The notes below the pieces were generated by a model. The model was not told the origin of the DNA, made no database searches, and saw only the letters and a program-made list of their open reading frames with translations. This document shows positions 30,947-39,246 of a stretch of DNA of 64,000 bases, one piece after another (position 1 is the stretch's first letter; each line of letters starts with the position of its first letter). The position numbers and the translations under genes are program-made. The DNA is from JBFHQE01 sp041592335 (GTDB lineage: Bacteria; Pseudomonadota; Gammaproteobacteria; Thiohalobacterales; Thiohalobacteraceae), in the NCBI GenBank assembly GCA_041592335.1, contig JBFHQE010000011.1:1-64000 (forward strand), in the 5' to 3' direction.

Positions 30947-31861
30947 CTAACTTGCAGCACGCTCTCGAAACCTGAACCAATTATCCGCCGCTCCCAACAG
31001 GGCGATCAACGGCGCGACCTGAAAAGTCGCCAACAACAGCAATATATACAGACCAACCAGCCAGCCCACATGCCGCTTACGCTGATGCGCCATGGCATGC
31101 ACGACCGCCAGTCCCTGCATCAGCAAACCCACGGTGACGATGATAAGTCCGTCACCTGCCATCGATCCGCCGAGTCCCGGCAAACCGAAGCTCATTGCTA
31201 TGAGTATCCCTGCCAGCAGTACCGTCTGTTGGCCCAGTCGCAGTTGACGGAATTCGCCGCCAAAACCGCCCGGGTTATACAGAATCGCCTGCCACCAGCG
31301 CCCTAACAGCAGCGCAATCAGTATGCCGACGACCAGACCCGCAATGGCCAGACCCGTCATCCAGGGCGCCAGTATTACCGCCTGATCGGTAAAGTCCGCG
31401 CCGCCCTGTTCAGATATCATCTGGAACAGCTCACTCAGGTGGCTCTGCCACCAGGCTGCCGGATCACCGATGGCGGCATAAACAGCCACCACGATGGTCA
31501 GCCCCAGCATCAGCGCCGCATGCAGCGCCTGATCGAGCCGTACCGTGGCCCGCAATACCAGCGCCACCAGCCAAACGGGCAACCAGTAGACCAGGTTTGC
31601 GATCGCCAGTGGCAGCGCGTTGCCGAATAACAGGCCCGTGAGCAACGCTACCAGCGCCACCGCGCCGGTCATCACGACCAGCCCGTTCTGCCAACCCTTG
31701 CGCAGGGTCACCAGGGCCAGTGCGGCACCACTGACATAGGCAAACATCATGGTCAACGGCGGCAGCAGCAATGCGATCAGCGAGGCAAATGCCACCATGC
31801 CAATCGCCGGGAGATAACCTCCCATGACATAAGTCGCTAAACGACGCATCAATTCGCGCAT
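30947..31861 (-). CDS. DUF2232-family membrane protein
   Basis: A 304-residue protein with about eight hydrophobic helices and short loops, of the YybS-like DUF2232 type. It lies between rpsR and rplI, the usual place for this gene in many environmental gammaproteobacteria but not in E. coli. The C-terminal ALLGAADNWFRFRERAAS-like ending, with an amphipathic Arg-rich tail, is a family feature. Function is not established; position suggests a tie to membrane or translation homeostasis, but that is conjecture. Confidence 0.82.
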   Translation of the reverse strand: MRELMRRLATYVMGGYLPAIGMVAFASLIALLLPPLTMMFAYVSGAALALVTLRKGWQNGLVVMTGAVALVALLTGLLFGNALPLAIANLVYWLPVWLVALVLRATVRLDQALHAALMLGLTIVVAVYAAIGDPAAWWQSHLSELFQMISEQGGADFTDQAVILAPWMTGLAIAGLVVGILIALLLGRWWQAILYNPGGFGGEFRQLRLGQQTVLLAGILIAMSFGLPGLGGSMAGDGLIIVTVGLLMQGLAVVHAMAHQRKRHVGWLVGLYILLLLATFQVAPLIALLGAADNWFRFRERAAS

Positions 31862-31892
31862 CGTCTTCCGACTCCGTCAGAACAAATAAAAA

Positions 31893-32117
31893 TTAATGCG
31901 CGTCGCAGTACGGCAACAGGGCCAGGTAACGCGCACGCTTGATCGCCGAAGACAGCTGACGCTGATACTTGGCGCTGGTACCTGTAATACGACTCGGTAC
32001 AATCTTGCCAGTTTCGGTAATGTAGTTCTTCAGCGTACCAAGATCCTTGTAATCGATCTCTTCAACACCTTCTGCTGAAAAACGGCAGAACTTACGGCGG
32101 CGGAAATAACGGGACAT
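31893..32117 (-). CDS. rpsR: 30S ribosomal protein S18
   Basis: Small-subunit platform protein that pairs with S6. 74 residues, beginning MSRYFRRRKFCRF and carrying IDYKDLGTLKNYITETGKI and PSRITGTSAKYQRQL, all classic for S18. In the ordered operon rpsF-priB-rpsR. Confidence 0.98.
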   Translation of the reverse strand: MSRYFRRRKFCRFSAEGVEEIDYKDLGTLKNYITETGKIVPSRITGTSAKYQRQLSSAIKRARYLALLPYCDAH

Positions 32118-32147
32118 AACGTCTTCCTCTATACAATCAGAGCGGGC

Positions 32148-32456
32148 TTATTCGCTCATCAGTTCAATCAATTGTGCGTGCAGTGCGAGCTTACGATCGG
32201 CATCGCGGTAATTCTCACGCGTAATAAAACCTTCAATTCGGACCTGTTGATCCTGGGTCAATGCGGCTGCCTGACTGGCCAGTGGATCGCCGGTACACAC
32301 CACCTCGATGTGAAATTGCGCTTCCCGCGCCAAACCGGCTTCCTGTTGCTGCGAGTGGTGCGCCAGCACAAATCGACTAATGACGATTCCTGCTGGGCTG
32401 CGCCGGGTTTGCGATGGCCGGGCAACAGTGCCTGTCACTCGGAATCGATTACTCAC
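32148..32456 (-). CDS. priB: primosomal replication protein N
   Basis: Single-strand DNA-binding OB-fold protein that acts with PriA in restart of stalled forks. 102 residues. The start NRFRVTGTVARPSQTRRSPAG and the segment GIVISRFVLAHHSQQQEAG match PriB, with VRIEGFITRENYRDADRKL near the end. Location between rpsF and rpsR is diagnostic. Confidence 0.95.
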   Translation of the reverse strand: MSNRFRVTGTVARPSQTRRSPAGIVISRFVLAHHSQQQEAGLAREAQFHIEVVCTGDPLASQAAALTQDQQVRIEGFITRENYRDADRKLALHAQLIELMSE

Positions 32457-32477
32457 GCGGCAACGCCTCGATCAGGA

Positions 32478-32885
32478 TTAAGCAGCATCCTCCGAATCAT
32501 CGTCATCGCTGCTGTCATCGGAGTCATAACTGTCGTCACGCTCATCGCGCGTGTCGCTCTTGTCATCGTCCTTCTTGGCCAGCAACGAAGTGTCGGTAAC
32601 CGGGCCCTTCATGTTGATGACCATATTACGCAGCACGGCATCGTTGAAACGGAACGCACTGGTCAGTTCATCCAGGGTTGCCTGATCGCATTCGATGTTC
32701 ATCAGCACATAATGCGCCTTGTGCACTTTCTGAATGGGATAAGCGAGTTGACGACGGCCCCAATCCTCTAAACGATGGATCTTGCCGCCAGTTGATTCGA
32801 TGGAAGAACGGTAACGTTCAACCATAGCAGGAACTTGTTCGCTCTGGTCCGGGTGAACCAGGAACACGATTTCATAGTGTCGCAT
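32478..32885 (-). CDS. rpsF: 30S ribosomal protein S6
   Basis: Platform protein that dimerises with S18. 135 residues. MRHYEIVFLVHPDQSEQVPA and RLEDWGRRQLAYPI are family signatures. The C-terminal tail after about residue 105 is strongly acidic (Asp/Ser/Glu), the part that in E. coli receives extra glutamates from RimK; here it is already very long and Asp-rich. First gene of the operon; a leader hairpin and strong promoter lie upstream. Confidence 0.97.
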   Translation of the reverse strand: MRHYEIVFLVHPDQSEQVPAMVERYRSSIESTGGKIHRLEDWGRRQLAYPIQKVHKAHYVLMNIECDQATLDELTSAFRFNDAVLRNMVINMKGPVTDTSLLAKKDDDKSDTRDERDDSYDSDDSSDDDDSEDAA

Positions 32886-32906
32886 TGTGACTCCCTATGG
32901 ATTTAA

Positions 32907-32930
32907 GCTACCCGCCCAGTGCGGTGTAGC
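32907..32930 (-). promoter_or_regulatory. S6:S18-binding leader hairpin (autoregulatory)
   Basis: Minus-strand RNA GCTAC-ACCG-CACTGGG-CGG-GTAGC: a five-pair stem, an ACCG side bulge and a facing CGG, ending 21 bases before the rpsF start. This resembles the rpsF leader motif through which an S6:S18 complex is known to repress translation in many bacteria, mimicking its 16S site by a CCG bulge. Assigned from structure and position. Confidence 0.65.
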
Positions 32931-32981
32931 AAGGAGATGGCGCTGGTCGATCGAAATCGGGCCAGGGCCAGAAAGGCGCGC

Positions 32982-33010
32982 ATTATAGCCAGTCAATTAC
33001 CGGGTTTCAA
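32982..33010 (-). promoter_or_regulatory. sigma-70 promoter of the rpsF operon
   Basis: Minus strand TTGAAA (-35, 33005-33010), 17-base spacer, consensus TATAAT (-10, 32982-32987), then a GC-rich GCGCGCC discriminator. The -35 lies in the last codons of rlmB. Predicted leader is about 90 bases and contains the S6:S18-type hairpin. Confidence 0.88.
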
Positions 33011-33748
33011 CGATTTACGCTGGCGCAAAGCCTCGAACAGGCAGATGCCGGTCGCCACCGAAACATTCAGGCTCTCGACCGTTCCGGCCATAGGTATGGC
33101 AAAAAGCCCGTCGCACTGTTCGCGGGTCAGGCGCCGCAAGCCCTTGCCCTCGCTACCCATCACCAGCCCGATCGCGCCCGATAAACCCATATCATACAGT
33201 GACTTGGATTCCTCACCGGCCGCGCCATAAAGCCAGATACCGCGCTCCCGCAATTGCTGCAGGGTGCGCGCCAGGTTGGTCACGGCAAACAGCGCCAGGG
33301 TCTCGGCCGCCCCGCAGGCCACCTTGCGTACGGTGGGCGTAATACCGACGGACTTGTCCTTCGGCAGGATGACGGCGTCCACCCCAGCGGCATCGGCGCT
33401 GCGCAGGCAGGCGCCCAGGTTGTGCGGATCCTGCACCCCGTCCAGCACCAGCAGAAAGGGAGGATGATCCAGTTCATCGAGATAAGCGGCCAGGGCCTTC
33501 TCGCCGCGCAGGCTACCGGCCTCGACCAATGCGACCACACCCTGATGCTTGCCCTTGACCAGCTTGTCCAGCTCGCCGCGCGGACGATATTCAATGGCGA
33601 TTCCCAGGTCCGCGGCGCGATCGCGGATCTCGGCCATGCGCTCGTCTTCGCGCCCGGCCTGCAACCACAACACGGAAATACCCGCGCTTCCGCCACGCAG
33701 CAAACTCTTTACGGCATGCAAGCCGAATACGTATTCAGGAGAGGACAT
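32993..33748 (-). CDS. rlmB: 23S rRNA (guanosine2251-2'-O)-methyltransferase
   Basis: SPOUT-class methylase that modifies Gm2251 in the P-site loop of 23S rRNA. 251 residues. N-terminal substrate-binding domain (YVFGLHAVKSLL), then the three SpoU motifs: LVLDGVQDPHNLGACLRSADAAG (key residues N-L-G-A), LGLVMGSEGKGLRRL-type motif 2 and IPMAGTVESLNVSVATGICLFE motif 3. Usually follows rnr; here an OmpA-like gene separates them. Confidence 0.96.
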   Translation of the reverse strand: MSSPEYVFGLHAVKSLLRGGSAGISVLWLQAGREDERMAEIRDRAADLGIAIEYRPRGELDKLVKGKHQGVVALVEAGSLRGEKALAAYLDELDHPPFLLVLDGVQDPHNLGACLRSADAAGVDAVILPKDKSVGITPTVRKVACGAAETLALFAVTNLARTLQQLRERGIWLYGAAGEESKSLYDMGLSGAIGLVMGSEGKGLRRLTREQCDGLFAIPMAGTVESLNVSVATGICLFEALRQRKSLKPGN

Positions 33749-33780
33749 TGTATAAATTTATAAAAAGGCCAAAACAATTC

Positions 33781-33847
33781 GTCATTCCGGCAAAAGCCGG
33801 AATCCAGGAAATCATATGCTCCTGGACCCCGGCCTTCGCCGGGGTGA
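33781..33847. repeat. inverted pair of REP-like hairpins
   Basis: GTCATTCCGGC-AAAA-GCCGG then AATCCAGGA, a ten-base spacer, TCCTGGACCCCGGC-CTTC-GCC then GGGGTGAC. Each half folds by itself and the halves are roughly reverse complements (GTCA...CCAGG against CCTGG...TGAC), so the whole behaves like a REPIN. Same family as the single copies at 19-44 and 46971-46995. It fills the gap between the OmpA-like gene and rlmB. Confidence 0.85.
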
Positions 33848-33857
33848 CGTCCTGTTA

Positions 33858-34559
33858 TTAGTTCCAGCTGGCTGGTTGAGTGGGCGGTGGTTCGTAAGCT
33901 CTTTGCTCCTGCCCTTCCACGATCGGCTTAACAAACAACTCGACGCGGCGATTCAACTGACGGCCCGCCTCGGTGTCATTGGTGGCACGTGGCTCAAGTT
34001 CACCGCGCCCTTCCGCGCGCAAGCGTGCGCCATCGACACCCTGAGAGATGAAGTAATTCATGACACTGCTGGCGCGTCGTTCGGAAAGTCCCTGATTATA
34101 GGCTTCCGAGCCCACGCTATCGGTATGACCCACAACATGCACCACTGTTTTTGGATAGCGCTGGAGAATACCCGCAACCTTGTCCAGGGTGGGACGGAAG
34201 GTCGGTTTGATCGCCGCGCTGCCAAAGTCGAAAGACACTTCACTGGCAATGTCGATTTTCAGGGTCTCATCTTGCAGGCGCTGGATCTCGATTGCATTGC
34301 GACGTTGCTCTTCCGCCAGCGCCGCTTCCATTTCCTGCTGCTGCTTGTCCATGTAATTACCCACCATGCCACCGGCAACAGCGCCCACGGCGGCACCGAC
34401 AAAGCGACCAGAATCATCGTCCAGCTGATGACCCAGAACGGCCCCCAGTACTGCGCCTACTGCGGCACCCGTTTTGGCACGACGGTTCGGATCGTCGGCC
34501 GCACAGGCCGTCAGCAACATGGCAATCGAAGTAACCAGTAATGTTCTCTTGAATTTCAT
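33858..34559 (-). CDS. OmpA-like peptidoglycan-binding lipoprotein (YiaD type)
   Basis: A 233-residue outer-membrane lipoprotein. Lipobox MLLTAC places the lipid on Cys19. A glycine-zipper domain follows (repeats GAAVGAVLGAVLGHQL and FVGAAVGAVAGGMVG, about 30-70), then a Glu/Gln-rich coiled coil (about 70-100) and an OmpA C-terminal domain (about 105-215). The latter shows VSFDFGSAAI, the peptidoglycan-binding TDSVGSEAYNQGLSERRA and the RNRRVE-like QLNRRVELFV motif. The layout matches the YiaD/PAL-associated group. It starts two bases after the rnr stop codon and is therefore likely cotranscribed with rnr and rlmB. Confidence 0.92.
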   Translation of the reverse strand: MKFKRTLLVTSIAMLLTACAADDPNRRAKTGAAVGAVLGAVLGHQLDDDSGRFVGAAVGAVAGGMVGNYMDKQQQEMEAALAEEQRRNAIEIQRLQDETLKIDIASEVSFDFGSAAIKPTFRPTLDKVAGILQRYPKTVVHVVGHTDSVGSEAYNQGLSERRASSVMNYFISQGVDGARLRAEGRGELEPRATNDTEAGRQLNRRVELFVKPIVEGQEQRAYEPPPTQPASWN

Positions 34560-34561
34560 CC

Positions 34562-36943
34562 TTAACTTCTCCTTCTGCGTCGTGAACGCGATTTACTCTC
34601 TTTCCTGGAGTCCTGTTTATTTTTTCGGCCTCCACGCTTGCTCTTTGGCCCGGATTTACCCTTGTCCTTTTTATCAGATCTTCGCTGAACCTTTTCTGAA
34701 CGCGCCTCGCTGGACGACGACTTTTTCCCGCCCCCGCCAGTCACCAGGTCGAAATCAATCTTGCGGTCATCCAGGCTGACGCGCGCCACCCTGACTTCGA
34801 CACGGTCGCCCAGCCGGAACACGGCACCCGTGCGCTCTCCGACCAGGCGGTGATGCGTGGCATCGAAATGATAATAGTCGTTATGCAGGGCGGTAACATG
34901 CACCAGGCCCTCGACAAAGATATCTTCAAGTTCGATAAAAATCCCGAACGAGGTCACACTGGTGATAATTCCCGGATAGACATTCCCGACCTTGTCCATC
35001 ATGTATTCGCATTTCAGCCAGTCGGTCGCATCCCGGGTCGCTTCATCCGCGCGGCGCTCGGTGGTCGAACACTGCTCGCCAAAGCGCACCATATCCTGTT
35101 CGGTGTAATTGAATTTCTGCTTGCGCTTGCGATCCTTGTTACGCAACACATGGCGAATGGCGCGATGCACCAGCAGATCGGGATAACGCCGGATCGGCGA
35201 GGTGAAATGCAGGTACTGGGGCAATGCCAGACCAAAATGGCCGACATTTTTTGGCGAATACTGTGCCTGCATCAGGGAGCGCAGCATCACCGTCTGGATC
35301 AGGTGCGCATCCGGCCTGCCCTGTACCTGTGACAGCAGTTTCGCGTAATCCTGGGCTTCCGGCTCATCACCCCCCGATAGCTGCAAACCCAGTTCTCCCA
35401 GAAACTCGCGCAGCTGGGTTAATTTCTCATTACTGGGCACCTCGTGCACGCGATACAAAGTCGGCATTTTATGCCGTTCGAGGAAGCGGGCCGAGGCCAC
35501 ATTCGCGGCAATCATCGCCTCTTCAATCATCTTGTGCGCGTCATTACGCACCACCGGCTGGATGCGTTCGATCTTGCGGTCCGCGCCAAACACAATGCGA
35601 GTTTCGGTGGTATCGAAATCGATCGCGCCTCGCGATTCCCGCTGCTGGCGCATCACCAGATACAGACGATGCAATTCGTCCAGATGCGGCGTGAGCGCGG
35701 CATACTTGCCGCGCAGTTTTTCATCCTGCTGCATCACCATGGCGCCGACTTCGTCATAAGTCAGGCGCGCATGGGATTTCATCACCCCTTCCATAAAGCG
35801 GCTGCGCAAGATCTTGCCGTCATCCGTGATATACATTTCGCAGGCCATGCACAGGCGGTCGACCTTCGGATTTATCGAGCAGAGACCATTGGAGAGAATC
35901 TCCGGCAGCATCGGAATCACTCGCTCCGGGAAGTAGACCGAGTTACCGCGTTTTTCCGCCTCCTGGTCGAGCGCGCTGCCCGGATGGACGTAATGCGACA
36001 CGTCGGCGATGGCGACAATCAGCCGCCAGCCCTTGGCCTTGCGTTCGCAGTACACGGCATCATCGAAATCCCGCGAATCCGCACCATCGATTGTCACCAG
36101 TGGCAACGCCCGCAAGTCTTCGCGGCCGCGCTTGGCGGCGGGAGAAACCGTTGGCTTCAGTCCGGCAATCTCCTGCTCCACATCCTCTGGCCATTCCAGC
36201 GGCAGGTTATGGGAGCGGATCGAAATATCGATTTCCATGCCGGGCGCCATGTGCTCACCCAGCACTTCCGCCACCCGACCGACCGGCGGTCGGCGGAAGG
36301 TCGGCTGTTCGATGATCTCGACTTCGACTATCTGACCGGGTTCAGCGCCACCACTTTCACCGGGAGGGATGCGGATATCGTGCGTGATGCGCTTATTGTC
36401 GGCGACAACATGGTCGACCCCGGCTTCGGAAAAGAAGCGACCCACCACGCGCTGCGTATTGCGCACTGTAACCTCGACCAGCGACCCTTCACGCCGACCG
36501 CGCCGGTCTTCGCCCACCACGCGCCCGACCACGCGATCGCCGTGAAACAGCGAGCGCATTTCCCGGGCGGAAAGAAACAGGTCGTCCGAACCGTCATCCG
36601 GCACCAGAAAGCCGAACCCGTCAGGATGCGCGATGATGCGCCCCTGGATCAGCTCCAGCTTGTCGATAAGCCCATAACCCCCGCGTCGGTTGCGATGCAC
36701 CTGCGCATCCCGCTCCATGGCCCGCAGGCGCCGCCGTAGCGCCTCCAGCTCATCCGGCTCGCGCAAACCCGCGGCGGTGGCAATGGCTTCCATGTCCAGG
36801 GGAACGCCGGCCTTGGCAATCAGATCCATCAGAAATTCCCGGCTGGGAATGGGACGTTCGTAATTACTGGCTTCGCGTTTGGCGTGCGGGTCCTTGCCGA
36901 CCCATCGGTTTCGTGTGGTACGTCGCTGCTGTTTCTTTGTCAT
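34562..36943 (-). CDS. rnr: ribonuclease R
   Basis: Processive 3'-5' exoribonuclease able to degrade structured RNA. 793 residues. Order of parts: N-terminal helix-turn-helix and cold-shock domains (about 30-240), the RNB catalytic domain (about 275-600) with TIDGADSRDFDDAVYCE holding the metal-binding Asp residues, then SPIRRYPDLLVHRAI near its end. An S1 domain follows (YPGIITSVTSFGIFIELEDIFVEGLVHVTAL region, about 660-740). The tail is a very basic Lys/Arg/Ser stretch (about 745-793), as in E. coli RNase R, where it aids helicase activity and binding to trans-translation factors. A long opposite-strand frame inside this gene is a composition artefact. Confidence 0.97.
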   Translation of the reverse strand: MTKKQQRRTTRNRWVGKDPHAKREASNYERPIPSREFLMDLIAKAGVPLDMEAIATAAGLREPDELEALRRRLRAMERDAQVHRNRRGGYGLIDKLELIQGRIIAHPDGFGFLVPDDGSDDLFLSAREMRSLFHGDRVVGRVVGEDRRGRREGSLVEVTVRNTQRVVGRFFSEAGVDHVVADNKRITHDIRIPPGESGGAEPGQIVEVEIIEQPTFRRPPVGRVAEVLGEHMAPGMEIDISIRSHNLPLEWPEDVEQEIAGLKPTVSPAAKRGREDLRALPLVTIDGADSRDFDDAVYCERKAKGWRLIVAIADVSHYVHPGSALDQEAEKRGNSVYFPERVIPMLPEILSNGLCSINPKVDRLCMACEMYITDDGKILRSRFMEGVMKSHARLTYDEVGAMVMQQDEKLRGKYAALTPHLDELHRLYLVMRQQRESRGAIDFDTTETRIVFGADRKIERIQPVVRNDAHKMIEEAMIAANVASARFLERHKMPTLYRVHEVPSNEKLTQLREFLGELGLQLSGGDEPEAQDYAKLLSQVQGRPDAHLIQTVMLRSLMQAQYSPKNVGHFGLALPQYLHFTSPIRRYPDLLVHRAIRHVLRNKDRKRKQKFNYTEQDMVRFGEQCSTTERRADEATRDATDWLKCEYMMDKVGNVYPGIITSVTSFGIFIELEDIFVEGLVHVTALHNDYYHFDATHHRLVGERTGAVFRLGDRVEVRVARVSLDDRKIDFDLVTGGGGKKSSSSEARSEKVQRRSDKKDKGKSGPKSKRGGRKNKQDSRKESKSRSRRRRRS

Positions 36944-36991
36944 GTATTAATCCGTTAGAGGGACAAGTCCCTCGGTCAACGTTATTGTCCG

Positions 36992-37020
36992 TTGACAACT
37001 GTAAATCCTGGCGGTAAAGT
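36992..37020 (+). promoter_or_regulatory. sigma-70 promoter of tRNA-Leu
   Basis: Consensus TTGACA (36992-36997), 17-base spacer, TAAAGT (37015-37020), then a GC-rich GCGCGGC discriminator as in stable-RNA promoters. The -35 overlaps one arm of an inverted repeat GTCAAC-N10-GTTGAC (36976-36997). Confidence 0.85.
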
Positions 37021-37062
37021 GCGCGGCTCTCAGTGCTGCTGACCGGCAGTACTTCTGGCATT

Positions 37063-37149
37063 GCCGAGGTGGCGGAATTGGTAGACGCGCTAGCTTCAGG
37101 TGCTAGTGGGGGTAACCCCGTGGAGGTTCAAGTCCTCTCCTCGGCACCA
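37063..37149 (+). tRNA. tRNA-Leu (CAG anticodon)
   Basis: An 87-base class II tRNA with encoded CCA. Acceptor GCCGAGG pairs with CCTCGGC; the D-arm GGCGGAATTGGTAGACGCGC, anticodon stem-loop with CTTCAGGT (CAG, reading CUG) and T-arm GGTTCAAGTCC are all standard. It closely resembles E. coli tRNA-Leu(CAG). Confidence 0.97.
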
Positions 37150-37274
37150 TTCTAACAAAGCAACAGTCTCAACCCCAGAATAAAAATAACCTTATTGATT
37201 TGCGCTCTTATGCACTTGCGCGCACAATCGACACCAATAACGTTTAAGAAGTCCCTGCACTCAATCTGAATTTA

Positions 37275-38279
37275 ATGAAACAGCCTGTCATAATCTGCGA
37301 CGATTCCAGCATGGCGCAAAAGATGCTTTTGCGTGCCCTGCCCAAGGACTGGGACGTAGACATCCGTTTTGCCAGCAATGGCGAACAGGCAATTGCCGCG
37401 CTGAATCAGGCACCAGCGGAATATCTGTTTCTCGACCTCAATATGCCCGTCATGGATGGCTACGAAACCCTGCAGGCAATGCTCGACCAGGGAATTGAAT
37501 GCAAGGTAATTGTCGTGTCCGGCGACATTCAGCCGGAAGCTCACCGCCGGGTTATGGAACTGGGTGCCATTGCTTTTATCAGGAAGCCGGTGGACACGGA
37601 ACAACTCACCGCCCTGCTCAGGGAAAATGGCGGTTATGACAGCGCATCCACTGCCAGCGGCGCCACCACCCAGCAAGCCACCGCCGACCTTAAGGTCGAA
37701 ATGCGCGACGCTTACCAGGAAATCACCAACATCGCGATCGGCCGCGCGGCTGACCTGCTGGCGCGACTGCTGGACGTATTCATCATCATGCCGATCCCGC
37801 AGGTCAACATGCTGGATCCGGGTGAATTGCAAATGGCGCTGGAATCGGCCGATGACGACGACATGTATTCCGCGATCTGCCAGGGGTTTACCGGCTCCGG
37901 CATTTCCGGTGAATCGCTACTGCTGTTCCACGAGTCCAGCATCGAGGATATCGCCAAACTGATGAAGTTCCGTGGCGAGATCAACGATGCGGCACAGCTG
38001 GAATTGCTGATGGACATCACCAGCGTACTCAATGGCGCCTGCCTCAAGGGAATTGCGGAACAGCTGGACGTGGAATTCGGCCAGAGCCACCCGGTGGTAC
38101 TTGGCCGCCACATGCCGATATCGAATTTGATTAAAACCGGCAGCACCCGCTGGAAACGCACGCTCGCCATCGAGGTGCATTACACGATCGAAAACCACAA
38201 CATCAAATGCGACCTGTTGCTACTCTTCACCGAAGATTCAATTGAAGTCTTAAACAACAAACTCGATTACCTGACATGA
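37275..38279 (+). CDS. response regulator with CheC-like phosphatase domain
   Basis: A 334-residue fusion. Residues 1-125 are a receiver domain with Asp9-Asp10, phosphoacceptor Asp54 (FLDLNMPVMDG) and Lys104 region (AFIRKPVD). Residues about 140-334 resemble the CheC/CheX/FliY phosphatase fold: a first motif around EITNIAIGRAADLLARLL with Glu and Asn three residues apart, and a second around LLMDITSVLNGACLKGIAEQL. Such domains dephosphorylate CheY-like receivers, so it may reset another response regulator or itself. It overlaps the next gene by four bases (ATGA), coupling it to the diguanylate cyclase. No chemotaxis genes are adjacent. Confidence 0.88.
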   Translation: MKQPVIICDDSSMAQKMLLRALPKDWDVDIRFASNGEQAIAALNQAPAEYLFLDLNMPVMDGYETLQAMLDQGIECKVIVVSGDIQPEAHRRVMELGAIAFIRKPVDTEQLTALLRENGGYDSASTASGATTQQATADLKVEMRDAYQEITNIAIGRAADLLARLLDVFIIMPIPQVNMLDPGELQMALESADDDDMYSAICQGFTGSGISGESLLLFHESSIEDIAKLMKFRGEINDAAQLELLMDITSVLNGACLKGIAEQLDVEFGQSHPVVLGRHMPISNLIKTGSTRWKRTLAIEVHYTIENHNIKCDLLLLFTEDSIEVLNNKLDYLT

Positions 38280-39232
38280 CAGCGGATACTCAATTCAAGG
38301 ACTTCCACTGGCTGATGGGCATGCTGGACGGCATCGATGTCGGCCTGGTCGTAATCAACCACAGCTTCACCATCGAGGTCTGGAACCGCTTCATGTCAAG
38401 CCACAGCGGCCTGGAACCCTCCGATGTGCAGGCCAAATCGATCTTTGATGTTTTCCCGGAACTCTCCCGGGACTGGTTTACCCAGAAAGTCGAATCGGTT
38501 TTCCTGTTAAATAACCGATCGTTCACCATTCACGAACAACGTCCTTACCTGTTCAAATTCAAGAACAATCGCCCGATCACCGGTTCCGCTGAATTCATGT
38601 ACCAGAACGTCACGCTGCTACCGCTAACGGATGCGAGCGGCTCGGTGAGTCATGTTGGCATTGTGATTTACGATGTAACGGATCATGCGGTCAATAAAGT
38701 CGAACTTCAGTCCGCGAACAGCGAACTTACTCGCCTGAGCCGTACCGACCGGCTGACCGAACTGTACAATCGCGGCTACTGGGAAGAATGCCTGGTACGC
38801 GAACAACAGCGCTTTCGCCGTACCCAACAGCAGACCGCGCTCGTGATGTTCGATATCGACCACTTTAAAAAAGTGAATGACACGTACGGACACCAGGCTG
38901 GCGACGAAGTCATTCGCACCGTTTCGAGAATACTACGCAACTCGATGCGCACCACGGATATCGCCGGTCGTTATGGCGGCGAAGAGTTCGGGGTTATTCT
39001 GATCAGCACCGATGAGGAAGGTTCGGTGTTTTTCGCCGAGCGCCTGCGCAAGCGCATCGAACAAACCCCGGTAACCCATGACGGCAGGGAAATTAAATTC
39101 ACTATCAGTCTCGGGATTGCACCCTTGTCTGACAACATGAACGATCATACCCAGTGGATCGAGGCCGCCGACAAGGCCCTGTATCAATCCAAGGAAGGCG
39201 GACGCAACCAGTACAAGGTTGCCAGTAGTTAA
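38276..39232 (+). CDS. PAS-GGDEF diguanylate cyclase
   Basis: Predicted to make cyclic di-GMP from two GTP. 318 residues, soluble. Residues about 12-140 form a PAS sensor (GIDVGLVVINHSFTIEVWN; DVTDHAVNKVELQ leads to a short helix). Residues about 150-315 are the GGDEF domain with the start LSRTDRLTELYNRGYW, metal site FDIDHFKKVNDTYGH and active-site GGEEF at 234-238. An RxxD product-inhibition site (Arg225-Asp228) is exactly five residues before GGEEF, so allosteric feedback should operate. Coupled to the REC-CheC gene by overlap; they probably act in one pathway. Confidence 0.95.
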   Translation: MTADTQFKDFHWLMGMLDGIDVGLVVINHSFTIEVWNRFMSSHSGLEPSDVQAKSIFDVFPELSRDWFTQKVESVFLLNNRSFTIHEQRPYLFKFKNNRPITGSAEFMYQNVTLLPLTDASGSVSHVGIVIYDVTDHAVNKVELQSANSELTRLSRTDRLTELYNRGYWEECLVREQQRFRRTQQQTALVMFDIDHFKKVNDTYGHQAGDEVIRTVSRILRNSMRTTDIAGRYGGEEFGVILISTDEEGSVFFAERLRKRIEQTPVTHDGREIKFTISLGIAPLSDNMNDHTQWIEAADKALYQSKEGGRNQYKVASS

Positions 39233-39246
39233 ATACAGCAGCAATT

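Noticed and set aside
35444..36739. Long plus-strand open frame (431 codons) inside rnr
   Set aside because: It is opposite a full-length, motif-complete RNase R gene; its product is His/Arg/Gln-rich without any recognisable domain, as expected of an antisense shadow in GC-rich coding DNA.
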